A stretch of 64,000 bases of DNA from Tubiluchus corallicola (Eukaryota; Priapulida; Priapulimorpha; Priapulimorphida; Tubiluchidae): positions 1 through 64,000 of the forward strand of contig JAQGDQ010000611.1 in NCBI GenBank assembly GCA_030141605.1, given 5' to 3'. Position numbers and translations under genes: made by a program. Shown here piece after piece: positions 45,450 to 58,172 of this stretch. The notes beneath the pieces were generated by a model, which searched no databases, had not been told where the DNA came from, and saw nothing but the letters and a program-made list of their open reading frames with translations. Numbering within the stretch: position 1 is the stretch's first letter; each line of letters begins with the position of its first letter.

Positions 45450-46090
45450 TCATTCGGTTGAGGCAACTCTTAGATATTGACTGACTAAATCGTCGACAGT
45501 TAGCAATGTGTCAGCAGCGGATGGGATTGTGCCCCTTGTGCTATCACGTAGCCTCTGTGCAACCAAGACTCTTGTAGTGCCTCCTGGTAGCTCGTCTTGG
45601 TAACTGGGCACCTTAGGTAACAAGGATATCACAGCAGCATGAGCCCCAGAAGTGCAGTGTGTCAGCATGTGGAGCCGCTCGACCACTCGTCAATCATGCC
45701 CCAGTTATCAGCTGAATAGCGTCGGGCAGGAACAACTTGTTAATTTTCGTAGACCATCTTCCTAAGGGACCACTCCCCTACAGAGACAGAAGGATTCGGC
45801 AGCCACGCAGCATCTCACCAAGGATCGTTTTGCTACCAGCCATCGGTTTTGAAAAATCGATCCTTCACCAGTGACCGTGGCCATTGACTCTCGGATGCAT
45901 CCTGCACATGGATTAAAGATTGGAAGAGATTTAGCATAGTTACCATGCTACTGCAGGGCAGCCGATGTTTCTCTCCATTTAGACACCACTCCTTTTCACT
46001 CCACTTTTCCACAGAATCAGAAGAACGTCGGTAAAGAGGATGCTGCAGACGATGCTCACTGGTATCTAAATATTTTGCACAGACTCGCAA
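45450..46090 (-). pseudogene. Coding-like but broken minus-strand region, unidentified
   Basis: Two minus frames (46090-45833 and 45686-45450) have balanced amino-acid use and higher GC than their surroundings, for example KWSEKEWCLNGEKHRLPCSS and TTRVLVAQRLRDSTRGTIPS. A frame phrase DNWGMIDEWSSGS bridges them. Stops and shifts separate them. It is probably an old processed or transposon-borne coding sequence. I do not recognise it. Confidence 0.3.
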
Positions 46091-47001
46091 GTCTTCTTCA
46101 GATCACAAAGGACTGTCTACTAATGCAGTTTGTAAACCTACTTATTGCTATAGAAATTACGGTGCAACTTAAGCTTGACAGTTCGAGACTTAACTGACTG
46201 TCTGAGAACAAACTTGCTGAGACGATCAAGAGTCAAACACGCGATATAATCACCAGAGCAACTCATATTACTCTCTTCTGTGATGTCTGTCTTTGTCTAT
46301 TAGTTTTGTGCAATAAAGCAGACAAAAGCCAACTGTCACTTTGCAATCTCTTTAAAAAAGAGACATCTATATTTCTTTATTTTGCCGTGATATTCAATTT
46401 AACATAATTGCTTATCTTCTGAACGAATATTACAATCTTACAATCGCATAATAGATCTCAACAAAGCTAAAATTAGCTATGATAATTCGTGTTATTATTA
46501 TGATTATGGGAAAAGGACAAAGCTTTGCTGACAGATGCAATCTTTCTTTCCTTACCTGCCATGCTGTGTGTGGTTGTATCCATAAAAAGGGTAATTATAT
46601 TGTCATAGTTCACGTCAGTTTGTTCAGCTGAAAATCCAGTAACCAACGTAACTTATGTGACATTATCGTATTGAACTGATTAGCAGGTGGAAACTGATTT
46701 GGACTGAAAAAGAGGGGGATCTCGTTCTAGATGTACCACCCTGTTCCAGCATTAACAGAATTGAAGAAGATTCAAAACTGGAAAACACCAGGATTAACGT
46801 TTGCACAAAACCATCAGCTTTGCTACTGAGCCACGTGACTAATGCATGGTGGTGATTGGCGACATCTATCGTCAACTGACACACTTATCTACTCAGAATC
46901 AGTCACGTGACGCTGTTATGAAATTTCAGCACACAGACGTTAAAAGAAGATTGCAAGAGTCGTCAGAAATTGTCAGAAATTAAAATCACCACAGTACATT
47001 C
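46091..47001. other. Spacer without recognised features
   Basis: AT-rich. The short ORF at 46663-46884 shows no motif. Confidence 0.4.
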
Positions 47002-47178
47002 ATGTAGCCAGACTCAAGTTACTCTCTACACTTCTCGTAGAGAATATAGATGAGTATTAACACGCGCTTACTAATGGAGAGTAACTCGTACAGGAAATTT
47101 TGCTCTTTAGTCTAAACGCACTTGATAGTTACTCGGCAAGCTTACTGGGCGAGAAAACTCGCTAGTCTGAACGCGCCT
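47002..47178. mobile_element. MITE family M1, copy 3
   Basis: It ends gaaaactcgctagtctgaac gcgcc, the inverted form of the copy 2 left end. The interior has gttactcggcaagcttact and gagagtaactcgta. The left end is poorly defined. Confidence 0.6.
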
Positions 47179-47189
47179 TAGTATTTTCA

Positions 47190-47600
47190 GTATTTTGTTT
47201 ATTGAACCATAATTCAACCATTAAAGAAAGAAATTACAAAAGGCAAAGCAAAACACTTAAAAACATTATACATGTAAACAGAAAAACCACATATATGTGG
47301 TATAATGGTTCAAGCACAAAAAACGCATACAACAGAACAACATACATAATATTATTAATTTAATATTACATATGTATCAAAGTTAGTCATTTAATCAAGC
47401 TTGCACTGGGTTATCCAGTCGGACCTATCTTCAAATATTTTGTGGACCAATCTGGCATTAATTTTAATAACTTCTACATTTAAAAACACGGACTGTTCAT
47501 TGGGAGACGTTAAATGAACGTTAGGACAGAAATCAGAAAGAATACCAAAACATTGCTCTCTTACATGAGCGTACAGTGGGCTATAAGCAATAGCGAACGT
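47190..47600 (-). mobile_element. LINE C-terminal relic, minus strand
   Basis: The minus frame reads YSPLYAHVREQCFGILSDFC and QSVFLNVEVIKINARLVHKI then FEDRSDWITQ before a stop at 47391. This is the zinc-knuckle-to-end segment (H-x-x-x-x-C-P-x-Y...V-x-x-x-F-x-x-R) of LINE RT ORFs, with the knuckle already damaged. The lower flank is AT-rich 3' UTR. Confidence 0.6.
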
Positions 47601-48291
47601 TGCGCCACATACGTGTAACATTGTATAGCAACATAGTCAAAGAGTTGGACGAACAGGCGAACAAACAACAAGTAACCAACCATACAAAATTATCGACTCC
47701 CACGATGTTTTGACAGATTTGTGTACATTGGAATAAGCAATCTCTCAGCTGTGCTTTGTAAAGAAAAAGAGGGCTCGCTATTATAGCTTGTTTACATAAA
47801 TCGTTTGACATTTGTAACATAAAACTCCCGCTATTGTTGCTAGCTTTGTATCAATGTAATCTAATGAAGCATTTGATCATGGTTTTGGTCATCTGAGTTA
47901 TTCTTGTACTCGATACACGAGCCACAGAAAGCAGAGTTTCATTTCATCACACTTTAATATGTAAAATTTATACTTTAATATCAGAATACTTTTTATATAA
48001 CCAAATTGTAATTTGTAATTAGCAATCAGTAATTAAAAACAATTAATTTCCACTTTTGCGAAACTTTTTGCTTTGAATTTACGTGCAACCCACAAGGGCC
48101 CAAATAAAATATGTTATAGCAGCTACAGTGGATTTTTCGTTCGTCAGTTTGATACTGTAATGTATTTGAACATTACATTTGCAACAAAACGGTTAGAGCC
48201 CGCGCAACATAAACTCAATTCTCGTATTGTGCCTCGCGTTAAAGGAAACTGTAACCCTCAAACAACATTTCGTTGTATTTTAATATGAATT

Positions 48292-48660
48292 TAAAGGAAA
48301 GCAGGATGATTTTTCATATACTACCCCACTTTCAAGTCCAATAAAAAGTATACATTTTAAACTGCAAAAGCGTTTCTGATAATTAAATAATAGATTAAAA
48401 CTTAACTGACGGCAAGCGAGCTCAACTATAAATGACATCACAAACTAACGAGCTTTTTACAGGTGTTTGCGAAAGCGAAAGTTGAAGTGCAGTGCTGCTG
48501 CAAGATACTCAGTGTGTTGTACTAAAACTAGGCAAGTTTTAACATAAGAATTTAAATTTAAAATTTACCGCTGTGCTTGCATGATTGTCAAACGTGTGTA
48601 GTTCGTCACAAATCAACACATCTGAACTGAGAGGTACAGCATTTGTTTTTTGTGCAATTT
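48292..48660 (-). repeat. Dispersed repeat R4, copy 2 (inverted relative to copy 1)
   Basis: The minus strand reads gctgtacctctcagttcaga, cgaactacacacgtttgaca, gtttgtgatgtcatttatag and gaaaaatcatcctgctttcc, parallel to 32225-32690 with about four of five bases alike. Confidence 0.8.
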
Positions 48661-50985
48661 ATTTCATGGCTGTAGCTTTCCAACATTTTTCTCACGTATT
48701 AAAATAAGCTAAACTTAAAGAAGGATTTGGTTTTTGCTTTAACAACAGTAAGCATAAGCTTTGAAGTAAATCAAACGCCTCTTCAATATATAGAAATGCT
48801 AAACAATTTTAAGAATGTATAGCTATTATTCAATTTATATGAGGTTGTCAAAGGAGAGTCCACGTCTTCTGGGAGGTTAGGCTTATTACACTGTCGCGAA
48901 AAATGCTAGAAAGATGTAGTAATAAAAATACGATAAGCGTCTCGTGAAATTAGTAAAATCATTTTAATGTCGCGATGCGATCATTTTCACGTTTGCGCGC
49001 TCTCATTTTGAAAGCCAATTCCACCAATGACGTCGTTCACAAGCTGAAAAAAGCAGTGAAATGTGAATATGCGTTAAAAGTATAATAAGTTTTAACAAAA
49101 GATTACATGGCTATTTTTGTGCTATTTTTGACCGAACAATAGGTAAGCTGCAGAAGTTTGAATTAGTTTAATGCGCGCTTACGGGCAGCTACGGTGCGCT
49201 TTCGAAAAGTCAGGTAGTCCAATAGTTAAGTGTGAACATTTCTGTACAGCGGTAGTATGAATTAACCTTATACTTCATAGACAGTTTTTTGCAAATTTCT
49301 CTGTTATATTTTTCTAAGTTTAAGTGATAGCAGTAAAATAAACACAACATGCTAACTGACTTGTCCTTCCGTTTAAGGCAAATACTGTTTGCTGGGGTTG
49401 TTATTAAGATGGTGTAGCGTATTGCACTTTGCCAATTCATAGATATAATATTGAGCTAAACAGGTGAAAGTGCATTGTACAGTTCTATTCATAGGCACCA
49501 GGCCAACCAACCTACAGGTAATGTTATGTCCTCCACTTTAAACTAGGAAGCCCATAACATTACCTGCGATTGGTTGAGCAGTGGTTTCCTGTGGAAAGAA
49601 CGAACACGTGACATCGTCAGTTGTCTTCTGGTTGTCGTGGAATGCACTTCTCCTGTCTGCCTGCCGAGTGTCGTGGATTCCGTAAGGTTTGAAGCATTGT
49701 CATCAGGTTTTGTTTTTTTTTCTATTGTGTTGTTCTTCTCAGCCGTCCCTTTTGAATTCTAAGTTTTGGTTTTGTTGTTTCTTTTTTTTAAATTTCTGGA
49801 GTGTCCGTTATGCAGCGCTTACCCGCATCACCGATGGCGGGCCGTAAGGCTATCTACCGGATCGAACCCCGGAACAATATATCAGGTTGTATATTGTATC
49901 TATGATATTATAAAAGGAAAATAATGGAACAGTTTTAAAATTACCACATTGGTGTTACACACGTCCGTGTATAAACACAAAACATTTTATGTCATTCTGT
50001 TTGATTTTTCCAAAGATACAGAAGTTTTAAAACAAAAAGTCAAATAAATAAATGTTGGGAAAAATTTTGTTCAACTTTCAGGATACCGTAATCAAGAAGA
50101 TTAAATCCCATTTTTTTCTTGATTACAAATCCTTGTCAGAGCTTTATTTTCTGTGGTGATGACCATGGTGTAAACTGGTTGATTTGTTTGTTTTGCTGTC
50201 AAATATTGACTGTTTTATAGGTCAACGTGGCCGTTTTTCAGTTGATGACCGTGCAACACGACATGACGTGACACGACCTAACGTGCAACTGACATTGTTC
50301 CGGCACTTAAATTTTCAACATGCAAAAGTTTTTTAGGCGTAATTTTAAAAACGCTGAAATAAATAAACTTGTACATTTCGCAACTAATAGTTAATATCGT
50401 GCAATAACGTACCATGCAAATTTCAAATATGTATAAAACACTTGTACTTGGGCGTATTATACATGTACACAGAAATAACATGGTAATGACGTGTAATGAC
50501 GTGTTAATGACGTGTGCACAGAAAAAATTAAAAAAACAACTACAACTAATACGCTGAACGTTTTATACGCATGCGTGAAAACATGGCTGACTCGCGGGCG
50601 TATTCACCGATTGCTTAATAGGCCTACACATTTCCGTGCGAGAGCTGAATTTTCTACCGAAAGTTTCTTTTAGTTTCGCTAATTATTTAATGGCACGTCG
50701 CTGTGCGATGAAATGACTTCAGTTTGTCGCGTTTTGTGTGAGATTTTGCGTTTCATTTATCGTAACACTTTCACAAATGTGATGCGATTCGTGGAGTATT
50801 TGACACGCGCTTCTTTTTAATAGGACCATTTTAGTCATAATCTAAGCAAAAGATTATTTAGCCTACCTTAATCTTGTGTCGAAAATTGCTAAACCAAAGC
50901 CTGAATCAGACATTCAAATTTATAGTAGCAGTAGCATTTTTCTTGTTATTAAGACCAACAAGGTTACATGTATAGTTGGTATATG

Positions 50986-50994
<9 letters not shown>
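48661..50994. other. AT-rich spacer
   Basis: No gene recognised. Near 49510-49555 the word caggtaatgttatg and its complement cataacattacctg form a small inverted repeat of unknown nature. The words gatggcgggccgtaagg and ggatcgaaccccgg at 49834-49873 look tRNA/SINE-like but lack a matching A box. Confidence 0.4.

Positions 50995-51029
<35 letters not shown>
50995..51029. repeat. (TA)n microsatellite
   Basis: A run of about 17 TA units next to the palindrome at 51032. Confidence 0.95.
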
Positions 51030-51031
<2 letters not shown>

Positions 51032-51186
51032 GTGGTACTTTACGCTTTGGCAACTCTCGTTGCGTCTATCGTTGTTGTAATATATACATGTAATATACAT
51101 ATACATATATATATACATGTATATTACATGTATATATTACAACAACGATAGACGCAACGAGAGTTGCCAAACAATAAAGTATCACT
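51032..51186. repeat. Imperfect palindrome with arms of about 75 bp
   Basis: The left arm (gtggtacttta, tttggcaactctcg, ttgcgtctatcgttgttg) and right arm are reverse complements around 51108/51109 with few mismatches; the centre is TA/TACA-rich. The outer part of the arms is the unit of the array that follows. Confidence 0.92.
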
Positions 51187-51840
51187 TTGCCAAATTGCCA
51201 AGTTGCACCAATCTGCACGCTGCCAAAGAGTAAAGTGAGAGTTTACCAAAGAGTAAAGTACCACATTGTCAAACATTAAAGTACCACGCTACAAATCTGC
51301 CACGCTGCCAAACAGCAAAGTACCACTTTACCAAATTGCCAAGATACCAAAAAATAAAGTACCACGCTACCAATCTTCAACGCTGCCAAACAGTAAAGTG
51401 TCAATTTACCAAAGAGTAAAGTACCACGTTGTCAAACAATAAAGTGCCACTCTACCAAAGGGTAAAGTACCACGTTGTCAAACAGCAAAGTACCACTTTA
51501 CCAAATTGCCAAGATGCCAAAAAATAAAGTACCACGCTACCAATCTTCAACGCTGCCAAACAGTAAAGTGCCAATTTACCAAAGAGTCAAGTACCACGTT
51601 GTCAAACAGTAAAGTACCACTTTACCAACCTGCCAAGATGGCAGAGAGTAAAGAACTACGTTGTCAAACAGTAAAGTACCGCTTTACCAATCTGCCAAGA
51701 TGCCAAAGAGTAAAGTACCACGTTACCATTCTGCCAAACTGTAAAGTACTACGCTACCAATCTGCCACGCCCGCAAGAAACTAAAACGCCAAATTATATA
51801 TCCGCTACGATGCTAAAAAACTAAAGTGCCAAACTACTGA
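51187..51840. repeat. Degenerate tandem array of gccaa...agtaaagtaccac units
   Basis: Variants of tgccaaacagtaaagtacca followed by cgctaccaatctgccacgc recur about 18 times with irregular spacing, forming an old minisatellite. A plus-strand frame through it (51506-51784) is an artefact. Confidence 0.85.
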
Positions 51841-52779
51841 AAATGAACTTCTTGTGTTAAAGCCCCCGTAAATACTATAAGCAATCGCCTTTCATTTTTG
51901 TCACTAATTCAGTAATTCTTCGAAATAAAAACAGGTGGGCGTTATTGTGCAATAGGCGCAATAGGATAAAAACAAAGCTAAACATAACTCTCGAACTTAA
52001 CCCTCGCTGCCGCTTTGCACAAGCGCTATCATAAATCATTATCATATTTTTGCCTGTCAAATCATGCTTTGGCCATGCTATTTCGCCATACTGATCATGA
52101 GCCTCACAACGTAATCGATAAACAATCAATTTAATCAATTCTTATAATGCGTAGTTTTGTACCATTGGCTGCAAAGTCCCCTTTAGGGTTCAGAAAAAGC
52201 CGCTTTCCCTTTTATAAGCTGATTATTGTGGTTTATTTTACCTTTTTCTCTTACCTTATTAGGAAACGCACACCAATTAATACCTTTCAATACCTGGATA
52301 TGAATTTCTCCGTTTACTTATATGTTCCTAGACCTCCTGCTCTACCTGCCCACCTACATTATCGGATTAGCCATAACTAACGTAAATATTTTCAGCTTTA
52401 CCTGCTTATATACCTGCTTTTTGCAACGATTGCTAATTAGTAATCGGGTATTTCTGGCTTCCTTCCGGTTGAATGCTGTTGACATGAGGCTTAAATGTGT
52501 TTCCTGGCAGCTCAGAGCATTCTATTCAGCTGACTGCATGGCATAGTTACAGTCATGTCAGATTTTTTAATAGTAATACGACTTACGTATTTGGGAGTTC
52601 ATACTAAATCAGTAGGCCGCAATAATCATGATGATCGACATTTCAACAAATAGATTTATTGCCAATTTTTCACGACTAAAATTGATTCGTTTTCCAGGAG
52701 TATCGTCGATAACCCTTCGCTTAGTTGCAACAGTCCTACTGAGAGTCCCGGCCAACATTCTTTTTGAGTATTCAAACTA
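51841..52779. other. Spacer
   Basis: No exon or repeat copy recognised; short ORFs have no motif. Confidence 0.4.
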
Positions 52780-53451
52780 TTTATAGTTAAAAACAACACA
52801 ACTTCATTAGAAGTTCTACTTTAAAAATTAAAACCATGCTTAAAATCATGCCAAACGTTTCGACGTGTTGCTGCTGTCATCATCAGTGGCAAATTTACAA
52901 ACATGTAACCAATTTATATAGGCAGAACTTATTATGCACTAATTAAGTAGTTAACAGAAGCCAAATGGGTAACGAACAAGCAGACCTTAATTTCAGTATT
53001 CATGATTTTAATAATTTCAGCATTGTGACCACAGCTACGAAAAACTGCGACTTATTAATAAAAGAAAGTTTATCTGTGTACCCTGTTAAGCCTTCTCTTA
53101 ATGTACAAAGCAGTTCAATTCCTTTAACTTTATTTTCAAACATTTAGCTATTTGTTATTGTATCAATTTCTTTTCTTTCAGGTCTGCTTTAAACATCACC
53201 TATTTGGCTTTTGTAAATACATAATTAATGCATAAGTTACTGTATCAATTTCTTTACTGGTCTGCTTATTCATTACCTATTTGGCTTCTGTTAACTATTT
53301 TATTAGTGCATGATAGGCTCTGCCTATATAAACTGGTTGTATGTTTGTAAATTTACCACTGATGATGAGAGCAGCAGCCTGTCGAAACGTTTGGAATGTT
53401 TTAACATTTTAATGTAATTTTTAATAAAGTTGTGTTGTTTTTAACTATAAA
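52780..53451 (+). mobile_element. Truncated Penelope-like element with inverted terminal segments
   Basis: The plus frame from about 52992 reads FNNFSIVTTATKNCDLLIKE, SLSVYPVKPSLNVQSSSIPL and TLFSNI before a stop at 53145-53147. The pattern L-L-I-x-E-S-L ... K-P-x-L-N ... S-S-x-P-L is the C-terminal end of Penelope-like retroelement proteins, after the GIY-YIG endonuclease. The outer arms (left 52781 to about 52990, right about 53250 to 53450) are inverted copies starting TTATAGTTAAAAACAACAC. Each arm carries CTGATGA and CGAAAC words spaced as in a hammerhead ribozyme core, a known feature of this class. No reverse transcriptase is present, so it is not autonomous. Confidence 0.78.
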
Positions 53452-54289
53452 TGTTTTAAGTGATTGTAATAAAAATTATTTAAACTGTGATATGCACAGA
53501 ATACTACTTCTTGCAAACTATATTAAGAATTTACTTTCCTACTAACTTGAGTTTCTCAGTAGCAGTATGGATGTTCCTAACAACAAATTTTAAATGGTGA
53601 ATCTTTTCATATTTTCCCTTGTCGTCACCATTTGTGTGCTTGCTTGCTTGCCTGTTTGTTTGTGTCCGTGTCTGTTTATTAGTTTGTTTGCTTACATGCT
53701 TGTTTGTTTGTCTGTTAAATAGAGTTGATACTTAATAAAGAATTGATCAAATTTAAAACTATTTAAACTAATAATTAGCAAATTGATTTCAAAACAGCAA
53801 AATCTGCTTATTCCATGCTAACCTAAAAGCAGCTTTTCTCTAAATTTCATAAACCGTCTATACGCGCATGCGCAAATACAATCCTGTGCTTTTACGCTTA
53901 GCAGAAGAGATGTCATTACAGACATACGTGCTGATTCAGATTTATGAGTTTTATGTACAAGCAGGAAGTCGGAAACAATACTTCTCGAGTTTAATAATGC
54001 ATAGATCTGCAATTGCATTCCAGTGGGTAACAATATCAGTCGTGAAAACTGCAGCGTGCTCAGTGCTCACATAGGAACATGAGAAAATATAAATAAATAA
54101 ATAACAATATAAATATAATATAAATAACATGATAAATAAACAATATAAATATAAATAATTTATTACTTATATGTTGCTAAAAAAACTAAAAGCTCGCAGT
54201 AATATCTACAATATTTTTATTGCTAGTAATAGTATATGTAAATATATTATGTGTTAAGTTGTAATTAGTAAATTATAAATAGTAGATAG
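53452..54289. other. AT-rich spacer
   Basis: No exon recognised. 53640-53715 is a degenerate TTTG/CTTG repeat, and aaataaata words dominate 54080-54170. Confidence 0.45.
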
Positions 54290-54945
54290 ATAGTTTTATT
54301 GTTTATTGACGAACAGCACAATACAACATACAATACGATGTACATAAAAATAACACATCGCACAAAGCATCACAACACTTCATGTATTATCGTCATGTTG
54401 AAACAGTAAAAGAAACAGTAGAGGTTAAACAGTAAATTTACAAGCTTACAAAAATACTGTAGTTACAATATTGTGCTTTTGCTGTCAGTTGAATATGATC
54501 AATCAGTTTAATTAATATTAAAATATTATTTTTCTTCTTTCAAAACAGTCTGTAAAATAATTTGAAATTAAATGTGCAAGTTCACTTTCTTTTCCATTCA
54601 CCAGAAATATAAATTTTTCCTGTACTGTAAGATTAAAATTGTTTGGGAAAATTTCATTGACATGAGAAAACAGGCTTTGTCTTAAACCATTATAATAGTT
54701 ACATTCAAGAATTAGATGTTTTCCAAGTATTTTATCTTTACAAAAATGGCAGGTTTAGGTTTGGTGTGTCCGCCTTTTTCAATAAGGAGGTTGTGTGAGG
54801 TAATACGCAACTTTGTAAACTTTGCTCTTTTAACGGGATTTCTTATTAGCAACAAGTATCTTTCTTCCACGAACTCGTTTTTAAACTTGGAATAAGTTCG
54901 TAACTTGTTCTTTTCGTTAATTTTTTGCCAGATACTTTGGTGGCA
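54290..54945 (-). mobile_element. LINE C-terminal region and 3' UTR, minus strand
   Basis: The minus frames read [40 protein letters not shown] and HTKPK, then after a shift KHLILECNYYN, FNLTVQEKFIFLVNGKESEL and ISNYFTDCFERRKII. This is the conserved LINE tail with the H-L-x-x-E-C zinc-knuckle motif. The first Cys pair of the knuckle is lost near the frameshift around 54735. The 5' side stops at the TAGG array. Confidence 0.82.
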
Positions 54946-54947
54946 TT

Positions 54948-55350
54948 TAGGTAGGTAGGTAGGTAGATAGGCAAGCAGGTAGGCAGATAGGTAGGTACGT
55001 AGGTAGGTAGGTAGATAGGGTGGCAGACAGGCGGGCAAGTAGGCAGGTAGGTAGGTAGGTAGGTACGTAGGTAGATAGGGTGGCAGACAGGCGGGCAGGT
55101 AGGCAGGTAGGTAGGTAGGTAGGTAGGTACGTAGGTAGGTACGTAGGTAGATAAGTACGTAGGCAGGTAGGTTTGCAGGTAGGTAGGTAGGTAGGTTGGT
55201 AGGTAGGTAGGTGGGTGGGTAGGTAGGTAGGTAGGTAGGTAGGTAGGTAGGTAGGTAGGTAGGTAGGTAGGTAGGTAGGTAGGTAGGTAGGTGGGTAGGT
55301 AGGCAAGCAGGTAGGTAGGTATATAGGTAGGTAGGCAGCTATGTAGGTGG
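54948..55350. repeat. (TAGG)n tetranucleotide array
   Basis: About 400 bp of TAGG with CAGG, TACG and GGTGGCAGACAGGCGGG interruptions; the last occurs twice about 62 bp apart. The minus-strand Pro-Thr-Tyr-Leu frame is an artefact. Confidence 0.96.
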
Positions 55351-55644
55351 GTGCAGGGAAAGTAGGCTAATTATGCACCATCTACAGTGTAACGTCATCT
55401 AGTAGCATAATCAGTTACAGCTTCTTTTCACTGTTTCTTTATCATCATAACACAACTGATTCGGCGGTTGCATCTTCTTTATCAATTATTCAGCTTCTGT
55501 ACGGTCTTAGTCTACGGAGTAAGATAATGAGCTAATCTCTGCCTCTTAATTTGACGAGCATTCAATATGTCAGGTCGCGTCAGAATTGTCAGGCGTGTGC
55601 TAATCCTCAACACACGGGAAAAGGTGAGGAGTGTAGCAGCCGTG

Positions 55645-55971
55645 TAGAGATGAGTAAAAAGGGGGGCGGTAGGTGGGAAGAGAATGTTGTGGCTTGAAGA
55701 GAAAGTCTATAGAACGGAAAGCAAGTAAGGGGAACAGACAATAAAAGAACACGGAAGAGAGCAAAAATAGTTATGAAAAAAGCCAAGGAGGTGGGGAGAG
55801 GAGGGAAAAAAGAAGAAAGAGTGGAAATGAGAGAGAGAGAGAGAGAGGGGGGAGAGAGGAGAGAAATAAAGAGACAGACACAGATAGAGAGAAAGAGAGA
55901 GAGAGGTGAAAAAGAGCAGAGAAATGAAGAGACAGACACAGATAGAGAGAAAGAGAGAGGGATATTGAGAT

Positions 55972-56003
<32 letters not shown>

Positions 56004-56165
56004 CAGGGAAAATGAAAGCAAAGAAGAACGAAAGTGGAGAGATAGAATGGAGGACAGAGAGAGTGTGAGAGAGAAAAGCAGAAAGACAGGCAGGGAAAGT
56101 CGGACAGAGGGAAAGAGAAAGAGAGCAAAAGAAGTTGAAAACGAGAGAGAGAGAGAGGGGGGGAA
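55645..56165. repeat. GA-rich polypurine tract
   Basis: About 500 bp mostly A/G, with agagacagacacagatagag occurring twice about 60 bp apart near 55870 and 55930 and pure GA runs near 55975-56000. Confidence 0.9.
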
Positions 56166-56597
56166 GAATCTTACAGAGACAGAGGACAGACAATGGCTGG
56201 AAAGCTGCGCGCGGCTGACTGAAAGTGATCTCTATTTATAGGACTTTCCAAGGAGAAATACTTTTTTGCCCGTAGAAACTTTTTCGTGGGCACATTTTTG
56301 CGATAAATTTTGCTATTATCCTCAAATTACACTGTAAATTATGGAAAAGGAATACCTATCCGTGAGCAGCCTACGGTCATACGTCTTTCTGATTTCAGAT
56401 AAATAATCTGCGAGGGAACCTGATACTCCTCATAAGAAAAATTAATGTAAGCAGAACATATGGATGTCTTGGAGCTATAGTGCTGGTCGAATTTCTTCTG
56501 AAAGCTTGAACTAATCATGGTGAATTAATATGGGACTGTAATGACGCGTGTATTTCGTATGAAGTGTTGTCCGTTTCTTTGTCTGTGTATTATACGG
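56166..56597. other. Short spacer between purine and pyrimidine tracts
   Basis: No feature recognised. Confidence 0.45.
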
Positions 56598-56782
56598 CTA
56601 TCTCTCTCTCTCTTTCTCCTTCCCTTTTCCCCATTTTCTCTGTTTGTATGTCTTTTTGTTTATCCATCACTTGCTCTCCTTCATTCTCCCTCGCTGTTTT
56701 CCTTACCCTTTCTCTCTTTACCCCTTTCTTTCTCAAAATTCTTCTCTTTTTCTCTCTCACTCTCTCACTGACTCTTCTCATT

Positions 56783-56853
<71 letters not shown>

Positions 56854-56862
56854 CTTTCTTCA
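56598..56862. repeat. CT-rich tract with (CT)n core
   Basis: The core at 56790-56848 is pure CT; the flanks are T/C-rich. It is of opposite strand polarity to the GA tract at 55645. Confidence 0.95.
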
Positions 56863-57099
56863 CTTTCTCTGTTTATTTATCTGTCTGTCTAATTTGTTTT
56901 GATTTAACTCTTTATTTCGAACTAAGTTCATAGAATGCATAACATACAATACTTACAAGACATACAATCATTATAACCTCTCACTCCCAACATATACAAA
57001 TTAATACATATATAAATAAAATGACAGTACATCTCTCACCCTCTTTCATTCATCCTATTGTCCTTCCCCTTTTTAATGATGGCTCTGTGTCTCTTCATC

Positions 57100-57104
<5 letters not shown>

Positions 57105-57154
<50 letters not shown>

Positions 57155-57197
57155 TCTCCCTCTCTCCCTCTCTCCCTCTCTCTCTCTCTCTCTCTCT
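57105..57197. repeat. (CT)n microsatellite with CCCTCTCT variants
   Basis: About 90 bp of CT with four CCTCTCTC interruptions. Confidence 0.95.
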
Positions 57198-58172
57198 GAT
57201 TAATTTTATACATAAAGAATTAGTACCTAAGATCAAAACAAAGAAAAGTAATACAATACAGATATTACAATTACACATATCCTAAATAACCGCACATCTA
57301 TTACACAATATTTATACACATTACTTTACACTAAGATTAACGCAGAGCCGATTTTCAATTGCGTTTAAGTTACATATTACTAAAAAATCATTATTTCATT
57401 CTATAGCATTTATGATATCTTCGTTCACTGAACAAACGATTTTTTCCTCAGATGTCTGATGAAAACCGCTACTTACAATACTATCTTTAATTTTTCTTAA
57501 TTTTTGTTAGTGAAATTAATGCAACATTTAAGTTATGCAATTGAAGATTATAACCGAAGCCAGATTTTGTTGAAAATTCAGCTTACCTAGCGAAATAACT
57601 AACTAATGTATTGTGGCTGTTCACAGAAGTCACATAATATTGCACGAAACGTTTCTCAAATAAGAGACTGATACATTTGAAACAAAGCGATATAAAACAT
57701 GAACTATAAGGGAAATTTAATGTCATAAACATCAAGTTTTTTCGTTTTCAATACAAATATGTTCTTAATGTAACATTATATATATAACAGAAAAGACCCT
57801 ATTGACTGTCATCTGTAAAAATATTGCTATTTTCATTTTTTTATTTTTTATTTTTGTGGAAGGTATTCAGCGTGAACACTATAACATCATTAGGCAATAT
57901 ACTTATTCTGCATACACAGATCGTGAGATGCACATATTTAAAACGTCTACTGAATTTTATTGCTTTTTATGGTAAAACTAAGAATTCAAGCTTTGCAAAC
58001 CCCTAGAGAATTTGCTAATTGCCATTATCTGGCTCTGCGACATTATGTTAATTTATGCACGTGATTCAGCAAAACAGACAACTATAGAGAAAGCAAATTC
58101 ATTCTGCGTTTTATGCTAAAACAAAATACAATTTCCAGATCGCTTTGTTGAAGTTGTAATTATTGATGTATG
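57198..58172. other. AT-rich spacer
   Basis: No exon, RNA or repeat copy recognised. Confidence 0.4.

Noticed and set aside
49834-49875. Possible tRNA (ggatcgaaccccgg)
   Set aside because: Only a B-box-like word; no A box, no cloverleaf on either strand.
54947-55306. 119-codon Pro-Thr-Tyr-Leu ORF
   Set aside because: Translation of the TAGG array; no start context, no other coding sign.
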